Assembly (NCBI GenBank): GCA_031763025.1
Contig: JASSKH010000026.1
Span: forward strand, 992,001-1,056,000
Length of the DNA stretch: 64,000 nt
Source of the DNA: Macrocystis pyrifera
Taxonomy: Eukaryota > Sar > Phaeophyceae > Laminariales > Laminariaceae
Reading direction: 5' to 3'
In this document: positions 23,997 to 36,690 of the stretch, piece by piece
Numbering within the stretch: the first letter of the stretch is position 1
Layout of the letters: every line of letters starts with the position of its first letter
Translations under genes and position numbers: made by a program
The notes under the pieces: generated by a model
Told to the model about the DNA's origin: nothing
Seen by the model: only the letters and a program-made list of their open reading frames with translations
The model's database searches: none

Positions 23997-24921
23997 CCCG
24001 CCATAACCGCGTGGAGGAGCAGGAGAAAATCGTTGTGGTCGACAAACGCAAGAAGTTGGTTCGGGCCATTCCCAACACCATCCCTGGAGTGTCGGCGGTG
24101 GTACGCAGCGATGCCAGGAGCGACATCCGCAAGATGGAGATGTGTGTGGATATGCAGGTGCGTGAGGGAGGCGGCAAGTATGCTGTTCGTAGACACAGTG
24201 GGTACCCCGACCTCAAGAGAGGGCACGCTAAGAGAACGGTACAGCTAGTGGAGACCAAATCGCCTGGACCCGCCTACACTATTATAGAGCTAGTAAATGA
24301 TTCCCACTGTGCGTAAGAGAGAAGTCTAATCAAGAGAGGTGGTTTAGGCCTGTTCCACACCTCTCATGCCGGGGTGCCCACTGTATATCAGTCTGTACTT
24401 CAAGTAGAGTATAGTCCCCGTTTGAACTCCGATGGGAGTGTAACCGCCGGTTGGACTCTGATGGGAATATAATCCACGTTTGAAATATGATATCAACATA
24501 AAACGGGTCTTATATTCCCGGCCAGAGTGGTGTATCGGAGACCGGTCTACTTTTGGACGCGTCAAGGTCTCTTTGGCCTTGTAGGGATGGTCGGTCAAAG
24601 CGGTCTAACCGCGGTCAACTATAATAGTACATGTGCGAGGCAGGGTACGGCAAGAGCGGGGTGGACCGCGTGCGGCCTATTAATAGATGGAATCTGATGT
24701 ACAATCACCCGATGTCGGAAGTGTAAGGACGACTTCGTTATTGATAGAAATACCGAAACGATCCCTATTTTTTCGGCCAGAGCGGTACGAGGTGCCTGGT
24801 CTCATTTATTGACAGGATAAAAACACTGCTACCGTACCGTAGTATTTCGTCCCGACGGAGCTGTGTGGAAGATGCAACGTCAGGGGGGGGTTCCGCTGAC
24901 GCTGGCGTAGGAGGCTTTCGT

Positions 24922-24995
<74 letters not shown>

Positions 24996-27900
24996 GGCAT
25001 GCGATAGGACCGCAGTGTACGTAGTGCGACACGTACTGCTTCCGACGGCGCTTTACGCACCGTACGGGGGTTCTGACACTACGCTGGCAGAGGCGCTGGC
25101 AGAGGAGGCTTTTCGTGAGGGGGGGGGGGGGGGGGGGGGGGGTTCCGCGGTGGTGCAGAAACCGTGGCGGAGGAGTATTTTGCGTGGGTGCCGATATTTT
25201 GTTTTTTTCCGGATGGGGAAAGGGTACGCATCGAAATCAGTCCGGAATTAGCAGTTTCTACAATGTTAGTAGATGCCCCCCCTCCCCTTTTCCCTTTTGC
25301 TTGGTATTGTGTTGGTGCTTGGCTTCAATTTGTTTCGTTTTCGTTCTGGCTTTTGTTTAGTTGCGTGGGGGGCAACGTTTGGCGTCAACACGATCAGCAC
25401 TCTTTGCGGTGCGCCTGACTTGACCGGCAGTGGCGGTGGCGGCGGTGGTAGTAGACTGTTGGTGGGGTGTTGCGGCCGTTGCGTGGAGGGCAACGTTTGG
25501 CGTCAATACGATCAGCACTCTTTGCGGTGCGCCTGACTTAAACAGCGGCGGTGGCGGCGGTGGCGGTGGCGGCGGTGGTAGTAGACGGTGTTGGTGGCGG
25601 TGGTGGTATTGGTGATGGTAGGGGTGGGTGGCGGTGGTGATGGCGGTGGTTGTGGTGGGTGGCGTTAGTGGTGGTGGTGGTGGTGTCGGTGGTGGTGGTG
25701 GCGATGTTTGTGGTGTTGGTGATGGTGCTGGTGGTAGTTTCGTCCGTCCGTTCCCTTCTCATGTGCAGAGTGGTAGTTCACATCCCGGCGCGGGTTTCGT
25801 TGCCCTTGCTCGATGCTTCCACCCCCCCCCCTGTTGCAGAAAATGTACGTTTTTTTTTACCGACCCGTCCCCTCCCCCGCCCATCCCGACCGACCGTGCA
25901 CCGGCGCCGACCCCGCCCCTTGTGTAAGGTGCTGGAAGTCGAGGACGTTGCCCCAGGCGCTGTGCAGGCCACCCCTCGGCCCCCCATGCCTAAAGCCAAC
26001 CAGCTGGAGGCGAAAAAGGCCCGGCTGGTGCGGTGGGGAAAAGGACCCGTCCTTGATTGACAAGGACATGGATCGGCAGAGGGAGGCGCTCAATAGGGCG
26101 CAGAAGGAAGACCTGCAGGTAAATGCATAGCCGCCCGCGAGATTTTTTGTCGACGGACTGTAGCTGAGGGGTGTGTACGATGGTTGTTGTTGTTATTATT
26201 GTTGTCGTCGGTGCTGTATGTGTGTTTTGCTGTTGCTTACCTCCGTATTTCCTACACACGTCGGTCCGTTTCGTCCCTTGGCCCGTTTTTTTGTTGTGTT
26301 TTTCCTCATCCGTCGGTTTCATCCAGCTTGAAGCCGAGCGGAACGCGTGGGAACGGTGGTACCTCACCCTCCGGGCGCACCTGACGGCAGGCCGTCGTCC
26401 CACCGCGTCCTGGTCACCCTCCTCCGCCGCCGCTGCTGCTGCTGCAGCCGCCGCTGCCACCGCCACCGCTGCCGCTGCCGCTGCCGCTGCCGCCGCGGCT
26501 GCGGCCTCGAACGCTAACGCTTCCAGCGAATCGCCCGTCTCCGCGGTGACCGCCGGGGAATCCGACTCTTCGGAAGAAGAGGAGGAGGAGGAGGAGGAAG
26601 AGGTGGCGCCGGTGGTGGTGGTGGTGGTGGCGGCGGCGCCGACTAGAAGAGGGAAGCGGAAAGGACCGGCTAACCTCGGCGGGGGGGCGGCAGCAGCAGC
26701 AGAAGCAGCAACAGCAGCAACAGCAATATCGTGAGTTGTGGCGGCAGCAGCACGAGCAGCACCGGCGGTGGCATCGGCGGCGGTGGTGACTCGAATGGGA
26801 AGACGAGCGTGGTAAGCCGCCGCGGCTGGAGGGGGGGGGGGGAGAGGAGGAGGAGGAGGAGGAGGAGCGTGTGAGGGTGCTGCAAGCGCTAGTGATGAAG
26901 CGCGCCGGCCTCTCGGGGGAGTTCGACATGGGCAAGGTGGGAGCCTCGAATATGTTACGGTATGATATGGTGAGCGAGTAGTCTACCAGTAGACTATGCG
27001 CAGTGCACGAGACCGGTCTCTTCGGCAGTAGAGCTTTCACCGATGCCGTACCGCTTTTTTCGATAAAATTGTTGTCACACAACCCCACCCTGTGTACGAG
27101 ATGAAGGGGACTCACGCCGACCCTTGTTTTTTTATCGCGTTTGATTGGCTTAGGCTTCGCTTTGGGGTTTTAGATTTAGTCCCTCATCGTTTCGTGCACA
27201 AAGTGTTACTACCGTTTTCTTGAATACCCGATACCGCTCTTTCCAGAAATGTAAGAACCGATTAGATTCAATAATATTACGGGGGACCAATAATATTACG
27301 AGGGACCATATTAATAGTAAATAGCACCGAATTTTGTTAGTAAAAAGGGTTAAATATGTAGGCTTTTGTGTGTACCGTAGGTCCTATTTACTACGGTCCC
27401 CTGTATGAATAATAGGTATGGGTTGGCGTCGTCGGTTGGCAAAGGCCCTGTAAAACACCCCTCTAACCGCGTCAGCTACAACAGACATACAAGGGTCCGT
27501 GTTTTTCTTTTTCTTTTTCTGGCGGGGTCACCATGGCTGGCGGTCGAGTTGGACCATTTGTGCGGGGTTGGGGAACCTTGGCTCCGCACAACGGGGAGGT
27601 GATGGTATCGTGTAGTGCGTGCTGGTACATGGTATGGCACCCACGAGGTAGGTTATATAGTATACCATGTCTCTCTGGAAGTGGCCACACCAGAAGATAA
27701 ATCAATTCATAGACGCTGTCATCCATATGCAAGAAAGTTCGCCTCACAAGCGGTTCTTAATAGGATGCAGCTCACCCTTCATGCGACTCGCTCAACACCC
27801 CACGGCGCTTAGCCGCTTGGTGCAAGCAATGTGTGCCTGGTCGGTGAAAACCCGACTTGCTCCGTCCGGGCATTGTAAGGATGCGAGGGTCTATTAATAG

Positions 27901-29936
27901 TCATTCGACTACGGCCATGCATAGCATGAGTGTAACCCCCCCCCCCCCCCGCTTGCCGATGAGTACACCCCCCCCCGCTTGCCCCTGCTGCCTCCCACGC
28001 CCGCTCGATCGGCTAGGCTAGGGTAAGAAGTACCCGCGCTTTGCGAGGTCGAGAAACCGCATCACAAGGCTTGCGGAATATTAACACTCGCTCTCCTTTT
28101 TTTTCCTCCCCCTTTTTGCTGCAAGGTCGAGAGTTGCTGCATCGCAACGCTTGCGCGGTACAAACGACCATCCCCTTTTATTCTAACCCTTTGCCTTCCT
28201 GTACGTCCTCGCTCTCGGATGATCCAGGTCGTTCAAGTGCTGGCGAGTGGCAGCCGAGACGCGATGTCCGCGAGGCGCGAACATGCCGCTTTGCTTGCTA
28301 AGCAGCAGCAACAGCAGCAGCAGCAGCAGCTGCAGCAGAGCGCGGAGTTGGAGAAGGAGTTCGAGGCAACACACCCAGGGGACGAAGGGTCGTTGCGGCG
28401 CTGGGAAGAGGTGCTGCGGTCGGCCGATGTGAACGGGGGGCGGTGGAGGTCCGACCTGGTGGGAGCGGACTCGAGCGGTAAGTTGAGAGCTTGCAACCCT
28501 TGACGTACTTGATTTGTCGTGCAGGCAGAAAACGTGACGGGATATAGTTGACGATTTATATACAGCATCGTAGCCACTGCTTGGTTGATGGATGTTGGTT
28601 ATAGGAAGTATATACCTATTTTTTTTTATCATCACTTTTACTTTCCAGCCCACTCGTAGGAGGTTTTACCCTCGACGATCTTCTGGACAAGCCGTGGTCA
28701 CAGGTGTCCTCCCTTCTCCCCTCCGGTACGTGCCTTCATTTTTGTCGCGCATAGGGTTTAGCATTCCCACTGCTTGTCGATTTTCATCGAATGTAGCTAA
28801 CTCACGCTCTCGCGCTTTCCGCTTATCAATGTTATATGGCACTATCCCGCTGGCCTCCTTAAGTCACAGTCTAGGATGACAAAAAAAAGGTCGGTGGCGG
28901 AATTATGCACGATGCAAGGGAATCGTACGACGCGGGTGCGAGCGTGATCCTACTCGTGCTGCTTTCTGCGCGCCCACACTGCTGGCACGCGCAGATGATT
29001 GATTAGATCAGGCTTACCGGGGGGGGGGCATTGCTATCTGTTGATCCCGCAAGGGTTTAGTATGAATGGGAGGCGGTGGCGAAGACAGGGGTGGGTGAGG
29101 GATGCGCTCACGCTGTGTTCGGAGCGGCGGAGACGGGAGGAAAAGGGAGATGGACGGGCGGGCCCCTCTTCCTCATGGAACGCCTGCCCTGCTCGACCCT
29201 TTTCTATTGTCTCTGGGATTTTGTGTTTGTTTGTTTGTGCCTTCTGCTTCCGCTTTTAGGACGCTGCACCATCGACATTATTCTATGTATTTTCCTTTTT
29301 TCTGTTAACCCTCCGGCGGATTGGTATAAATACATACGACTTGACCATTTTGCTGCTGCTGAAACGTATCCCATACTATTTTTCGAAGCATTTAGTCCCA
29401 CCAAACGGGGTGGCAAGTCTAAGTGAATTGATCTAGCCACGCTCCCACAGCCAACTATGTCGTCGTATGGTGTTGTTTGGTGGCTTTCGACTGTCTGTCG
29501 ACCTCGCAGTTTCATCAAAAGCGTTTCATTGGAGTGTTCCCATTGCTGAACCGTGCAAGCACGCGATAAATTTTCCTCCTCCCCCCCTCCTCCTCCCGCC
29601 CCTTGCTCCTCCTCTTCTTTTCGTCCCCCTCCTCCCTCCCCCCCTCCTCCTCCCGCTCCTTCCTCCTCTTCTTCCTCCTCTTCCCCCTCCCCCCCCCCCC
29701 CCGCCTCCTCTCCTCCTCCTCTCCCCGCCCCCCCCCCCCCCCCTCACCCCTCACCCAACCCCTGTGCTTCGCTTCTTCGGTTCATCAAACTGTCCTCCAT
29801 GCGGACTCTCGGCGGAATTCAGAGTTCCTTTCAGTCGCCGCCGCCACCGTCGCAGCTGCAAGAGGCGCAGCAGGAGCAGGAGCAGGAGCAGGAGCAGCAG
29901 CAGGAGAAACGGCAGCAGCGAAAGGAGCAGGAGTAG

Positions 29937-29973
<37 letters not shown>

Positions 29974-30579
29974 TGCGGCGGACATCAGCAGGAGAAGCAG
30001 CAGCGGCGGCAGGCGGAGTAGGAGGAGAGCTGGACAACACAGGGGCGGTGCTCGGCTGCGTCCACGACGAGCAGGAGCTCTGCGGCGGGGTGGGAGAACT
30101 TGCTCATACCGCGTGGGCTCGATCTCCTCCCCACCATGAGGGCAGCTCGCCGCGTCTCGAGGTCGCTGCACCCGGCCGCACCCCCGGACAAAGGGAGAGA
30201 CCAGCCATATTGCCGGCGGTGGCACCACGGCAGCAGGCCTGCGCCCTAGGGGTGGTGGGGCGGTGGTGGAGTATGTGCCCTGGGTCGGAGGGATGGGTAG
30301 CGTTAGCGTGGTTTACGGCAAGCAAGCGGAGGCGAAGGCGGACGTTGGGGTAGAGGAGGAGATGGGGGCGGGGGGGGGGTGATGGTGGCGACTGCCGCGA
30401 GCGGGAGCGAGAGCGGGAGTGGGAGTGGGAGTGGGAGTGGGACGGGAAGCGGGGCGGGCGGGGTGTGGGACAGAGTGCAGTGGTTCTCGAGGGGCTTGCC
30501 AGAGGAGGTGGCCCCGCCCGAGAGGGGAGAGGTGAGCGAAACTGTATAGTACCGTTGGAGCGAGCGGTGTTGACGCCGG

Positions 30580-30635
<56 letters not shown>

Positions 30636-33600
30636 CCCTTGTGACTGTCTGTCTGCCTGCCTTTGTGTCTGCCTGCCTGCCTACCTTTGTGTCCGCCTAC
30701 CTGCCCACCTTTGTGGGTGTCGTGTGTGGTGATCCATTTGTGTGGGGAAGGGTAGAACTGGAGGGCGGGGGGGGGGGGGGGGAAGACGGAATGAGCGATG
30801 GTAGGTGGAGTCGAGTGCAGTTGTGCTGTGTCGGTGTGTTGGTGTGTCGTTCGTTTGTTTGAGGTCGGTGTGGGTGGAGGACGCGTTTGTCTGTCGATCG
30901 TCTGTCCGCTGTTAGTAGCTGACCTTTGGTGAAGCGAAATACCTGTTGCGCTGTGTCATCCTTTTTTTCTATATAAGATAGTGTATAAAGAAAAATATTC
31001 AAGTATCCCTGATCTTGATTGAAGTAGTGTGTCGTGAATGCACTGAAGTTGTTGTACAACACGGGGGATAAGATCAATTTGTTTGGAAAAAAAAGTTTTT
31101 TTTTGGGCAGGGGGAGTGGTTTTTTTTTTTAAAGGTCCGCGCCGTCTGCAGCTGCGCGTCTGAATTGATCTGTCGTCTGTCGTGCTTGTTTTCCACGGTT
31201 GTCGGCCGACGCTTGATGGGGGTGGGGACTGTACAATAGGACGCTCTCGAGTCTGAGGTGTTCAAGATGAGGTCTTCGAGGGCGATCGACAGGCTGAGGG
31301 ACCAGACGGCCGAGACGGCCAAGCGGCAGGAGGAGATGGACGCCAAGCGAAAGGAGAAGGTGACCGCTCAGCCCCTTGTTCTTTTTTTTCTGTAAAAAAT
31401 ATCCCACGGTCGTAGTTCGAAGTACTGTACCGTCACACATCGAACAGGTCAGACAGATCATCTCCAAATCATCGATTCCCACTTGACGATCTAGATCATT
31501 AGGGCAGATATATCCCTGATCTGTTTGATCTGTATTATCTACGGTAGCTCATGTTGCCGGGTGAGAGCTGTATAATCTGCATGATATACTGTAGGGCATA
31601 TTTCCTGCGTTATATCTACAATCAGATCCTGCATAACGTATCCTAACGGCAGGTTATGATCTAAATGATCTACAGTAGACAGATAGATAGGTAGACAGAT
31701 AGACATGTTTCCTGCGTTACTTCTGTACTACGAACAGATCCTGCACAACGTATCCAAACGGCAGGTCGGGATCTAGATGATTTGCATGATCTAGATGATC
31801 TATCGGTAGATGATCTGTCTGAGGTGTCGAGTAAAAGCGTCGGTGGAAGCGCTGTACGTACGTATAGGGGAGAAGGTTTATACCCCTCATTGACCCCTTT
31901 TACAACTACTGTACCTGTGCCCACTTTTTTGCGGACATACCTGTTATTTGTCTTGATTAATTTTTCTTGGTTAATTTTTGGGCATAATGTTAATGTGATG
32001 CCGGTGCGTAAACTGGTTAGAGTTATTTGTTACCTCGTACCACTCTGACGGTAACTATAAGCACCGTTTGATGTCCACACCATGGTCTCAGCGGGTATTA
32101 TATTCACGGATAAAGTAGTACGTTTACCGCCAACGGTGGGTGTTTTTATCGAAAAAAGGGAAGAAGAGCCCATGCTTGCCATGGAGCGGTATATGTGTAA
32201 GGCACGTCTGGTTGCGGTGCTTTCGCCTCTCAATCGGAAGTTATCTTTTCCGGCGTTTCCGTTTCTTGACGCGGCCGCTATCTGAGCGGTGCCCGGTCTA
32301 CGCGTTCCGTTTTTTTTTCGTCGCTTTGTGCTTGGTGCGGCGTGAGCTTTTTCCGTCTGCTTGAGGCTGAAGTGCGGCACTAGCCTTTACCGCCTGCTTG
32401 AGGTAGGCGGTGGGTGTTAATTGCCCACGGGGTCATTTGCTCCTTCCTCCCCAAAGCCGAAGGTTGAGTGTTTTTCCGCAAATTTCTCTCACGCCGGTCG
32501 TTTTTTTTTGTTTTTGCGGGCAATCAGTTTCACCCGTTACTTTCGCTCGACCACGGAACTGAATAGTCCACCCGCGAATTCGGTAAACCGACCGATCAAT
32601 GGACCGACCAATGGACCGACGAATCAATCATCCTATCAACTAGGGATGAACCACAACCAACTTGTCCGTTTTAGAACTACAGTCCCGTTTGGGAGACGAA
32701 CCAGTCAGGTTTTTAAGTATTTGTCCCAAAACGGGACTGTGGTCTCAAGGTTTAACCCGTTCAGGACTGCACTCCCATTCTGTGTACTGTAGGTGCAAGA
32801 AATAGAGTCAGGTTAGCTTCATGTATAGTGCAGCGCTGAAAGTGTTGACGATAAAACAGCCAATGGGTCGGTACACCAACCATCATACCAAGCTACAAAC
32901 AAACAAACGAATATGTATATATATATATAGTTTCATGCAAAAAGTCAACGGATAGTTTTTTCAACGGATGGACCGTGGAGTGACGGTTGGCCGAGGAGGC
33001 GTTCGAGTACGTTGACGCGCGACTGACGCGCGACTGACTCGACCCGGTGTGATGTTCTCTCCCGCTTGGGTTCTCTCCGCTCCTGTCCTGTGCCTTGGCC
33101 TGTTGGTGCCTTCCGCCTCTTGATGCACTCGATGCAGGTGGAGGATGCAGTGCGCGTGGTTCGGGCTACCGCGGAGCACGAGAAGCAGAGGAGGGTGTAT
33201 CTCAGGCGGATGAAGGCGCTCAGGGCGCAGCTCAAGAACCTCCAGGGCAGCAAGGGGTGAGCTATCGATAAGGCTCTACTGTGGTATAATAGTGGGCACG
33301 CGCATGCGGTGTGATGTATCTAATGGATCTACTGGAAATGGTGCGAAAAATGTCGTGGAGGTGCTCAATTGCTGGTTTGAGCGGCTTGTGGTATACTGGT
33401 ATACACGCACCTGGCGAATGGCAAAGTAGCACCATTTCTTGGAGGCACTCAAAACGTATTTAGTGCGTTTAAGTTCTTCATAACTATAAATCTGTTTGCT
33501 TGGTTGTTTTTTTTTTACGTCGTGTTCTTCGTATTTTCTCTACGACTACAGGAGTAATTGTTGCATTTCATTAGCGTTTCTACTACCGTGTAGATGGTCT

Positions 33601-36294
33601 AACATTTGTGGCGCCCCTCCCTCGCGAGACACACAGCAGGAGCAGCAGCAGCAGCAGCAGTAGTACTGGCTAGCGTGCCACGGCGGTGCCGTACGCTTTC
33701 CTCGCCCGTTTCTCACCCGTCTCTCACCTTTTCCTCACTATTTCCTCAATTGGTAGGATTGATTGATTACTTGCTCATTGCATCTGAATTGTGCACACCT
33801 CACACATACAGATCATGATATATCTATCTATCTACTGTAGATGATCTAGTTCCTCGCCTGTCATTGTGATAGATTGTGCAGTATCTGCCTATTTTACCGG
33901 GGACTACAGTAAATAGGACCTACGGTACACACAAAAACCTATACTTCGTATATTTTAGTATTTTTACTGACAATATTTGGTCCTATTTGCTATGGTCCCC
34001 CGTAATAATCAGAGCCCAGGATGGAGAAGTGTGCTAGATCACGCAGATTATACGGTTGCCACCCGGCAACATGAGCTAGATCTATGACAAGATCGGGACT
34101 ATAGATGATCCATCTGCCTTGAAATATCTAGATACATGAACTGTGGGAGCTGATGATCTGTATGATCGGTCCAAGATATGAAATTTTATGCGTTTTTTTC
34201 TTGAGAAAAAATAAGTTGTTTTTGTGAGATTTACAGTCCCCTTCGGACGATTTGTCAAGCGAGCGGGGAGGGCGCAAACGCCGAGCGATACTTCTATTTA
34301 TGGAACTACTGTATGTCGACGAGATATTCCCAATCGCCGCCATTTTCGTTTGTGCGTGCGTGCCCCCCCCCTAGTTTCGCAGAAAGTCGTCTCGGAAACC
34401 CGACACAGGGGGTGTGTTATGTTATCACCCGTGTGGTACGATATATCATCATCCGTGTTATGCAGTATATAGTGTCCCTCTCAGGGGGTGTGTTGTGCTA
34501 TCACCCGTGTGATTACGATATCTTGTCACCCGTGTTATACGCTATATAGTGTCCCGTCGCAGGGGGTGTGTTATGTTACCACCCGTGTGTTAGGGTATAT
34601 AGCTATATACAGTAGGATGTAATATAAAGCCCTCAAGTGCGGAAGGAAGAGGTGTGTACCCCCGTCCTCTCCTCTTGCCCTTTCCTTTACCCTCTCCCCA
34701 CCGACCCTTCCCACGCCCCTCACCCCTCTGTAACGATAGACCGCCCTTGAAGGAAGAAGAAGGCGCGACGGATGGCAAGAGCGAGATGGAAGGGGGCGAA
34801 ACCACTGACAAGACGGCGGCGGCGGCAGCAGCAGCAGGGGCAAGGGCGGGAGCAGCGGCAGGGAGTGGTCCCGCGACGGACGCCACCACCGCCGCCAATG
34901 CTAGCTCTAGCGGCAAGGAGGCCAACGCTGCGGCCGATTCAACCGCGAGCGCTACTGCTACCGCTGCTGCTGTGCCCGCGGCCGCGCTCGCGCTCCCGCT
35001 CGCCGGTCTCCCTGGGCCTGCTGTCGTCGCCCTCGGGCAATGGTGTCGGCGCGGCGACAACGGGACCAGCGAGGGGTAGACAAGGGAGCGACGAAACAGC
35101 GACCGTTCGCTCCGGCTCCCCTCCTCCTCCCCTTCCTCCTCCTCCTCCCCCTCCTTCTCTTCCTCCCCCGCCCCCACTGTCGCCTCCCTTACAGCAGCCT
35201 CGAGCCCCGCTGCTGCTCCGGGCTCCGCTGTGGGTTCCGGTTCAGGTTCGGGTTCAGCCAGCTCTGGATCCCCCGCCCCCTCGCCTGCGTCTCCCTCCTC
35301 CCCCGACGTGGAGGGGTCCTCCATCGCGTTCGGGGAAGGTGGTGTTGTCGCCAAGGGAGTTAAGGGAGGGGAGCATGCCGGTAGCGTGGAGGAGAGGGAG
35401 GGGGAAGCGGAAGCGGGAGTGGAAGCGGAAGTGGAGGGAGTTGTAGGTGTGAAGAGGCGAAAGGGATCGGTCGGGGAGAGTGGGACCGGGGCCCCCGGGG
35501 CGGTGGGGCGGAGCGGGTCGAAGCGGCGGAGGTCTTCTGAAGCTGCGACGCGGTCGTCGGCTTCTAAGGTGTGATAGATGCGGCTGGTTTGGTGTGGTGC
35601 GGTGCTGTGGTGTGGTGGGGCTGTGCTGTACGGTAGGACGTGCCATTTTGGCTGCTCTGTGGCGTGGCGACTCGCGTAAGGTTGTGTTCTCGTGGGCGTT
35701 GTTGTTCTTCTCACGTTTCACTCATCGCCATGTTCTAGTCCGCGAGTCGCAAGACAGGCTCATATAACTCTGGAGTGGGAGAACGCCCCTGGAAGAGTGA
35801 TTTGTGTTGGGTCGCCCTCGGTCTCTCTGGCCGTGTAGCTGGATGTTCGCGATATCTAACCACGTGGGGTGTTTGACCATTGTGTCGATGTTGCACCTCC
35901 CCGTCTTTCCGTTCCATCCCCGTCCTAGTCATTATTACCCGGTTGAGAGCAACCGTTGCAATCATTTGAAAGGTCAATCATGGCCAGCCATTGTGACCGT
36001 TAGAGATAGCAACCATTTTCTACCGTTGAAGAATAAAACATGTTGTTAATCGTTGAAATGTCAACCCTCTGTCACGGTCAAGAGTTAACACACGGTCCCA
36101 CTCGGCCGGAACTTGACCATCGCGCCCCATCGCGACTCAATCGGACAACGTATGTTCGCTTTTTATCCCTCCGTAAACGCCGTGATCAGTGACGTTGCAT
36201 TCATAACGACGCTCGAAACTTGACTGACCCTGCCCCCCCACTCCCCCCCCCCCCTCCCTCCCCCTCCCCCTCCCCCCCCCCCCCCCCCTCCCCC

Positions 36295-36349
<55 letters not shown>

Positions 36350-36462
36350 TCCCCCCTCTGCCCTGTTTGGCACGCACCAGACCGAAGACACAAACAAGGT
36401 TGCAACTCCTCATCCCGCAAACGGGGACACTTCAGGGGTTTCCTCCTCTCCTCGTGCCGCCG

Positions 36463-36497
<35 letters not shown>

Positions 36498-36576
36498 GCC
36501 GAAGCTAAACCCAAGAGCGGATCGGGCGACGCCACCGCAACTGCAACTTCCAGCAGCGGGAAGGCTAAGTCAAGGG
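23997..36576 (+). CDS. Large charged, coiled-coil and low-complexity protein, family not recognised
   Basis: Supported exons: 23997-24157, 25929-26118, 26327-26730 (coding probably to 26938), 28228-28477, roughly 29812-30533, 31240-31359, 33138-33256, 34740-35568 and 36381 to about 36576. Phases agree across 26118/26327, 30533/31240, 31359/33138, 33256/34740 and 35568/36381. Segments include RKKLVRAIPNTIPGVSAVV, an L-E-A-E-x-NAWERW motif, poly-Ala and a nine-Glu run in 26327-26730, a Gln run then ELEKEFEATHPGDEGSLRRW in 28228-28477, GWENLLIPRGLDLLP in 29.8-30.5 kb, and two helical exons rich in Glu/Arg/Lys (DRLRDQTAETAKRQEEMD; VYLRRMKALRAQL). The tail is Ser/Ala-rich with basic KRRK and KRRRS patches, suggesting a nuclear protein. 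A distant likeness to the kinetochore protein Dsn1 (Trp after a coiled coil) is speculation. Frame breaks occur near 26035, within 29.8-30.5 kb and near 35000, all in repeat or homopolymer context. A possible further exon lies near 38815-38870. Confidence 0.6.
24500..24625 (+). repeat. GACCGGTCTCC-containing dispersed repeat
   Basis: Shares CGGAGACCGGTCTACTTTTGG and GACGCGTCAAGG with minus copies at about 41635-41735 and 42360-42540 (GGTCCAAAAGTAGACCGGTC). Ends were not resolved. Confidence 0.55.
24924..24993 (+). repeat. Poly(G) tract of 70 nt
   Basis: Uninterrupted G run in an intron of the coiled-coil gene. Its length is probably approximate in any assembly. Confidence 0.9.
25119..25142 (+). 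repeat. Poly(G) tract of about 24 nt
   Basis: Second G run within 200 bp. Both are preceded by GAGGCTTTCGTGAGG-like sequence (24911 and 25106), so the block around them is duplicated. Confidence 0.85.
25430..25735 (+). repeat. GGTGGCGGT/GGTGGTGGT simple-sequence region with a duplicated 60-bp block
   Basis: GGCAACGTTTGGCGTCAA and CGATCAGCACTCTTTGCGG occur at 25371 and 25489, each followed by GGTGGCGGTGG-type repeats. Confidence 0.75.
27277..27405 (+). mobile_element. TA-MITE copy 6 with a duplicated left stub
   Basis: A 14-bp left-end stub (27277-27290) is followed by a near-full copy from 27296. Inside that copy, at 27309-27316, the consensus ACCATAGTAAAT carries six extra bases that make ACCA-TATTAATA-GTAAAT, as expected if another copy had inserted at that TA and left. 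The right end is degraded. Confidence 0.82.
27421..27949 (+). mobile_element. Poly(C)-tailed retroposon, family C, copy C2 (near full length)
   Basis: About 530 bp: 5' GGGTTGGCGTCGTCGGTTGGC, an internal T-rich tract (27500-27520), GGCGGTCGAGTTGGACC, then the conserved 3' half and a run of about 15 C. A TATTAATA scar replaces the consensus TA of GGTCTATGG at 27892-27899. Confidence 0.82.
29575..29757 (+). repeat. CCTCCTCCC pyrimidine-rich tract
   Basis: About 180 bp almost purely C and T before the low-complexity exon region of the coiled-coil gene. It may act as an extended polypyrimidine tract. Confidence 0.8.
30576..30636 (+). repeat. CTGC tetranucleotide microsatellite
   Basis: About 15 GCCT units just after the donor that ends exon 30533. 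Decayed units continue to 30710. Confidence 0.9.
31448..31820 (-). repeat. GATC-rich palindromic element, copy R4, partly duplicated
   Basis: One reverse copy is followed at about 31700 by a second partial copy that repeats TTTCCTGCGTTA and GATCCTGCACAACGTATCC. Confidence 0.8.
32665..32742 (+). repeat. CTGCAGTCCCG inverted-repeat element
   Basis: Arms ACTACAGTCCCGTTTGGGAG and CCCAAAACGGGACTGTGGTC around an AT-richer spacer. Confidence 0.75.
33809..34175 (+). repeat. GATC-rich palindromic element, copy R5 (split by a MITE)
   Basis: The same core as R1 and R2, interrupted at 33894-34005 by MITE copy 7. Confidence 0.82.
33894..34005 (-). mobile_element. TA-MITE copy 7, inserted in a GATC-rich element
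   Basis: Reverse-oriented copy that splits the GATC-rich repeat at 33809-34175. It lies in an intron of the coiled-coil gene. Confidence 0.88.
36238..36348 (+). repeat. Poly(C)/C-rich tract of about 110 nt before an exon
   Basis: C runs with scattered T end 32 bp before the CACGCACCAG acceptor of exon 36381. Confidence 0.88.
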
Positions 36577-36690
36577 TGGGAGGAGGAAAGCGCTTGAATT
36601 CGGGCCGCTTCGGCTCTCGCGGAAAAAATAAAAAAAAAAAAAAACGGCGGGGCGCAGATAATGTCATCCCCCCCCCCCCCTCCCCCCCCC

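Noticed and set aside
23463-24248. 261-codon Thr/Asn/Pro-rich open frame over the CCACCAACA array
   Set aside because: The array lacks stops by composition, and the frame runs out of phase with the supported exon 23997-24157.
34590-35714. 374-codon open frame on the minus strand
   Set aside because: It is the antisense shadow of the Ser/Ala-rich exon 34740-35568. All frames stay open because of GCC/GGC repeats, and it has no globular segment.
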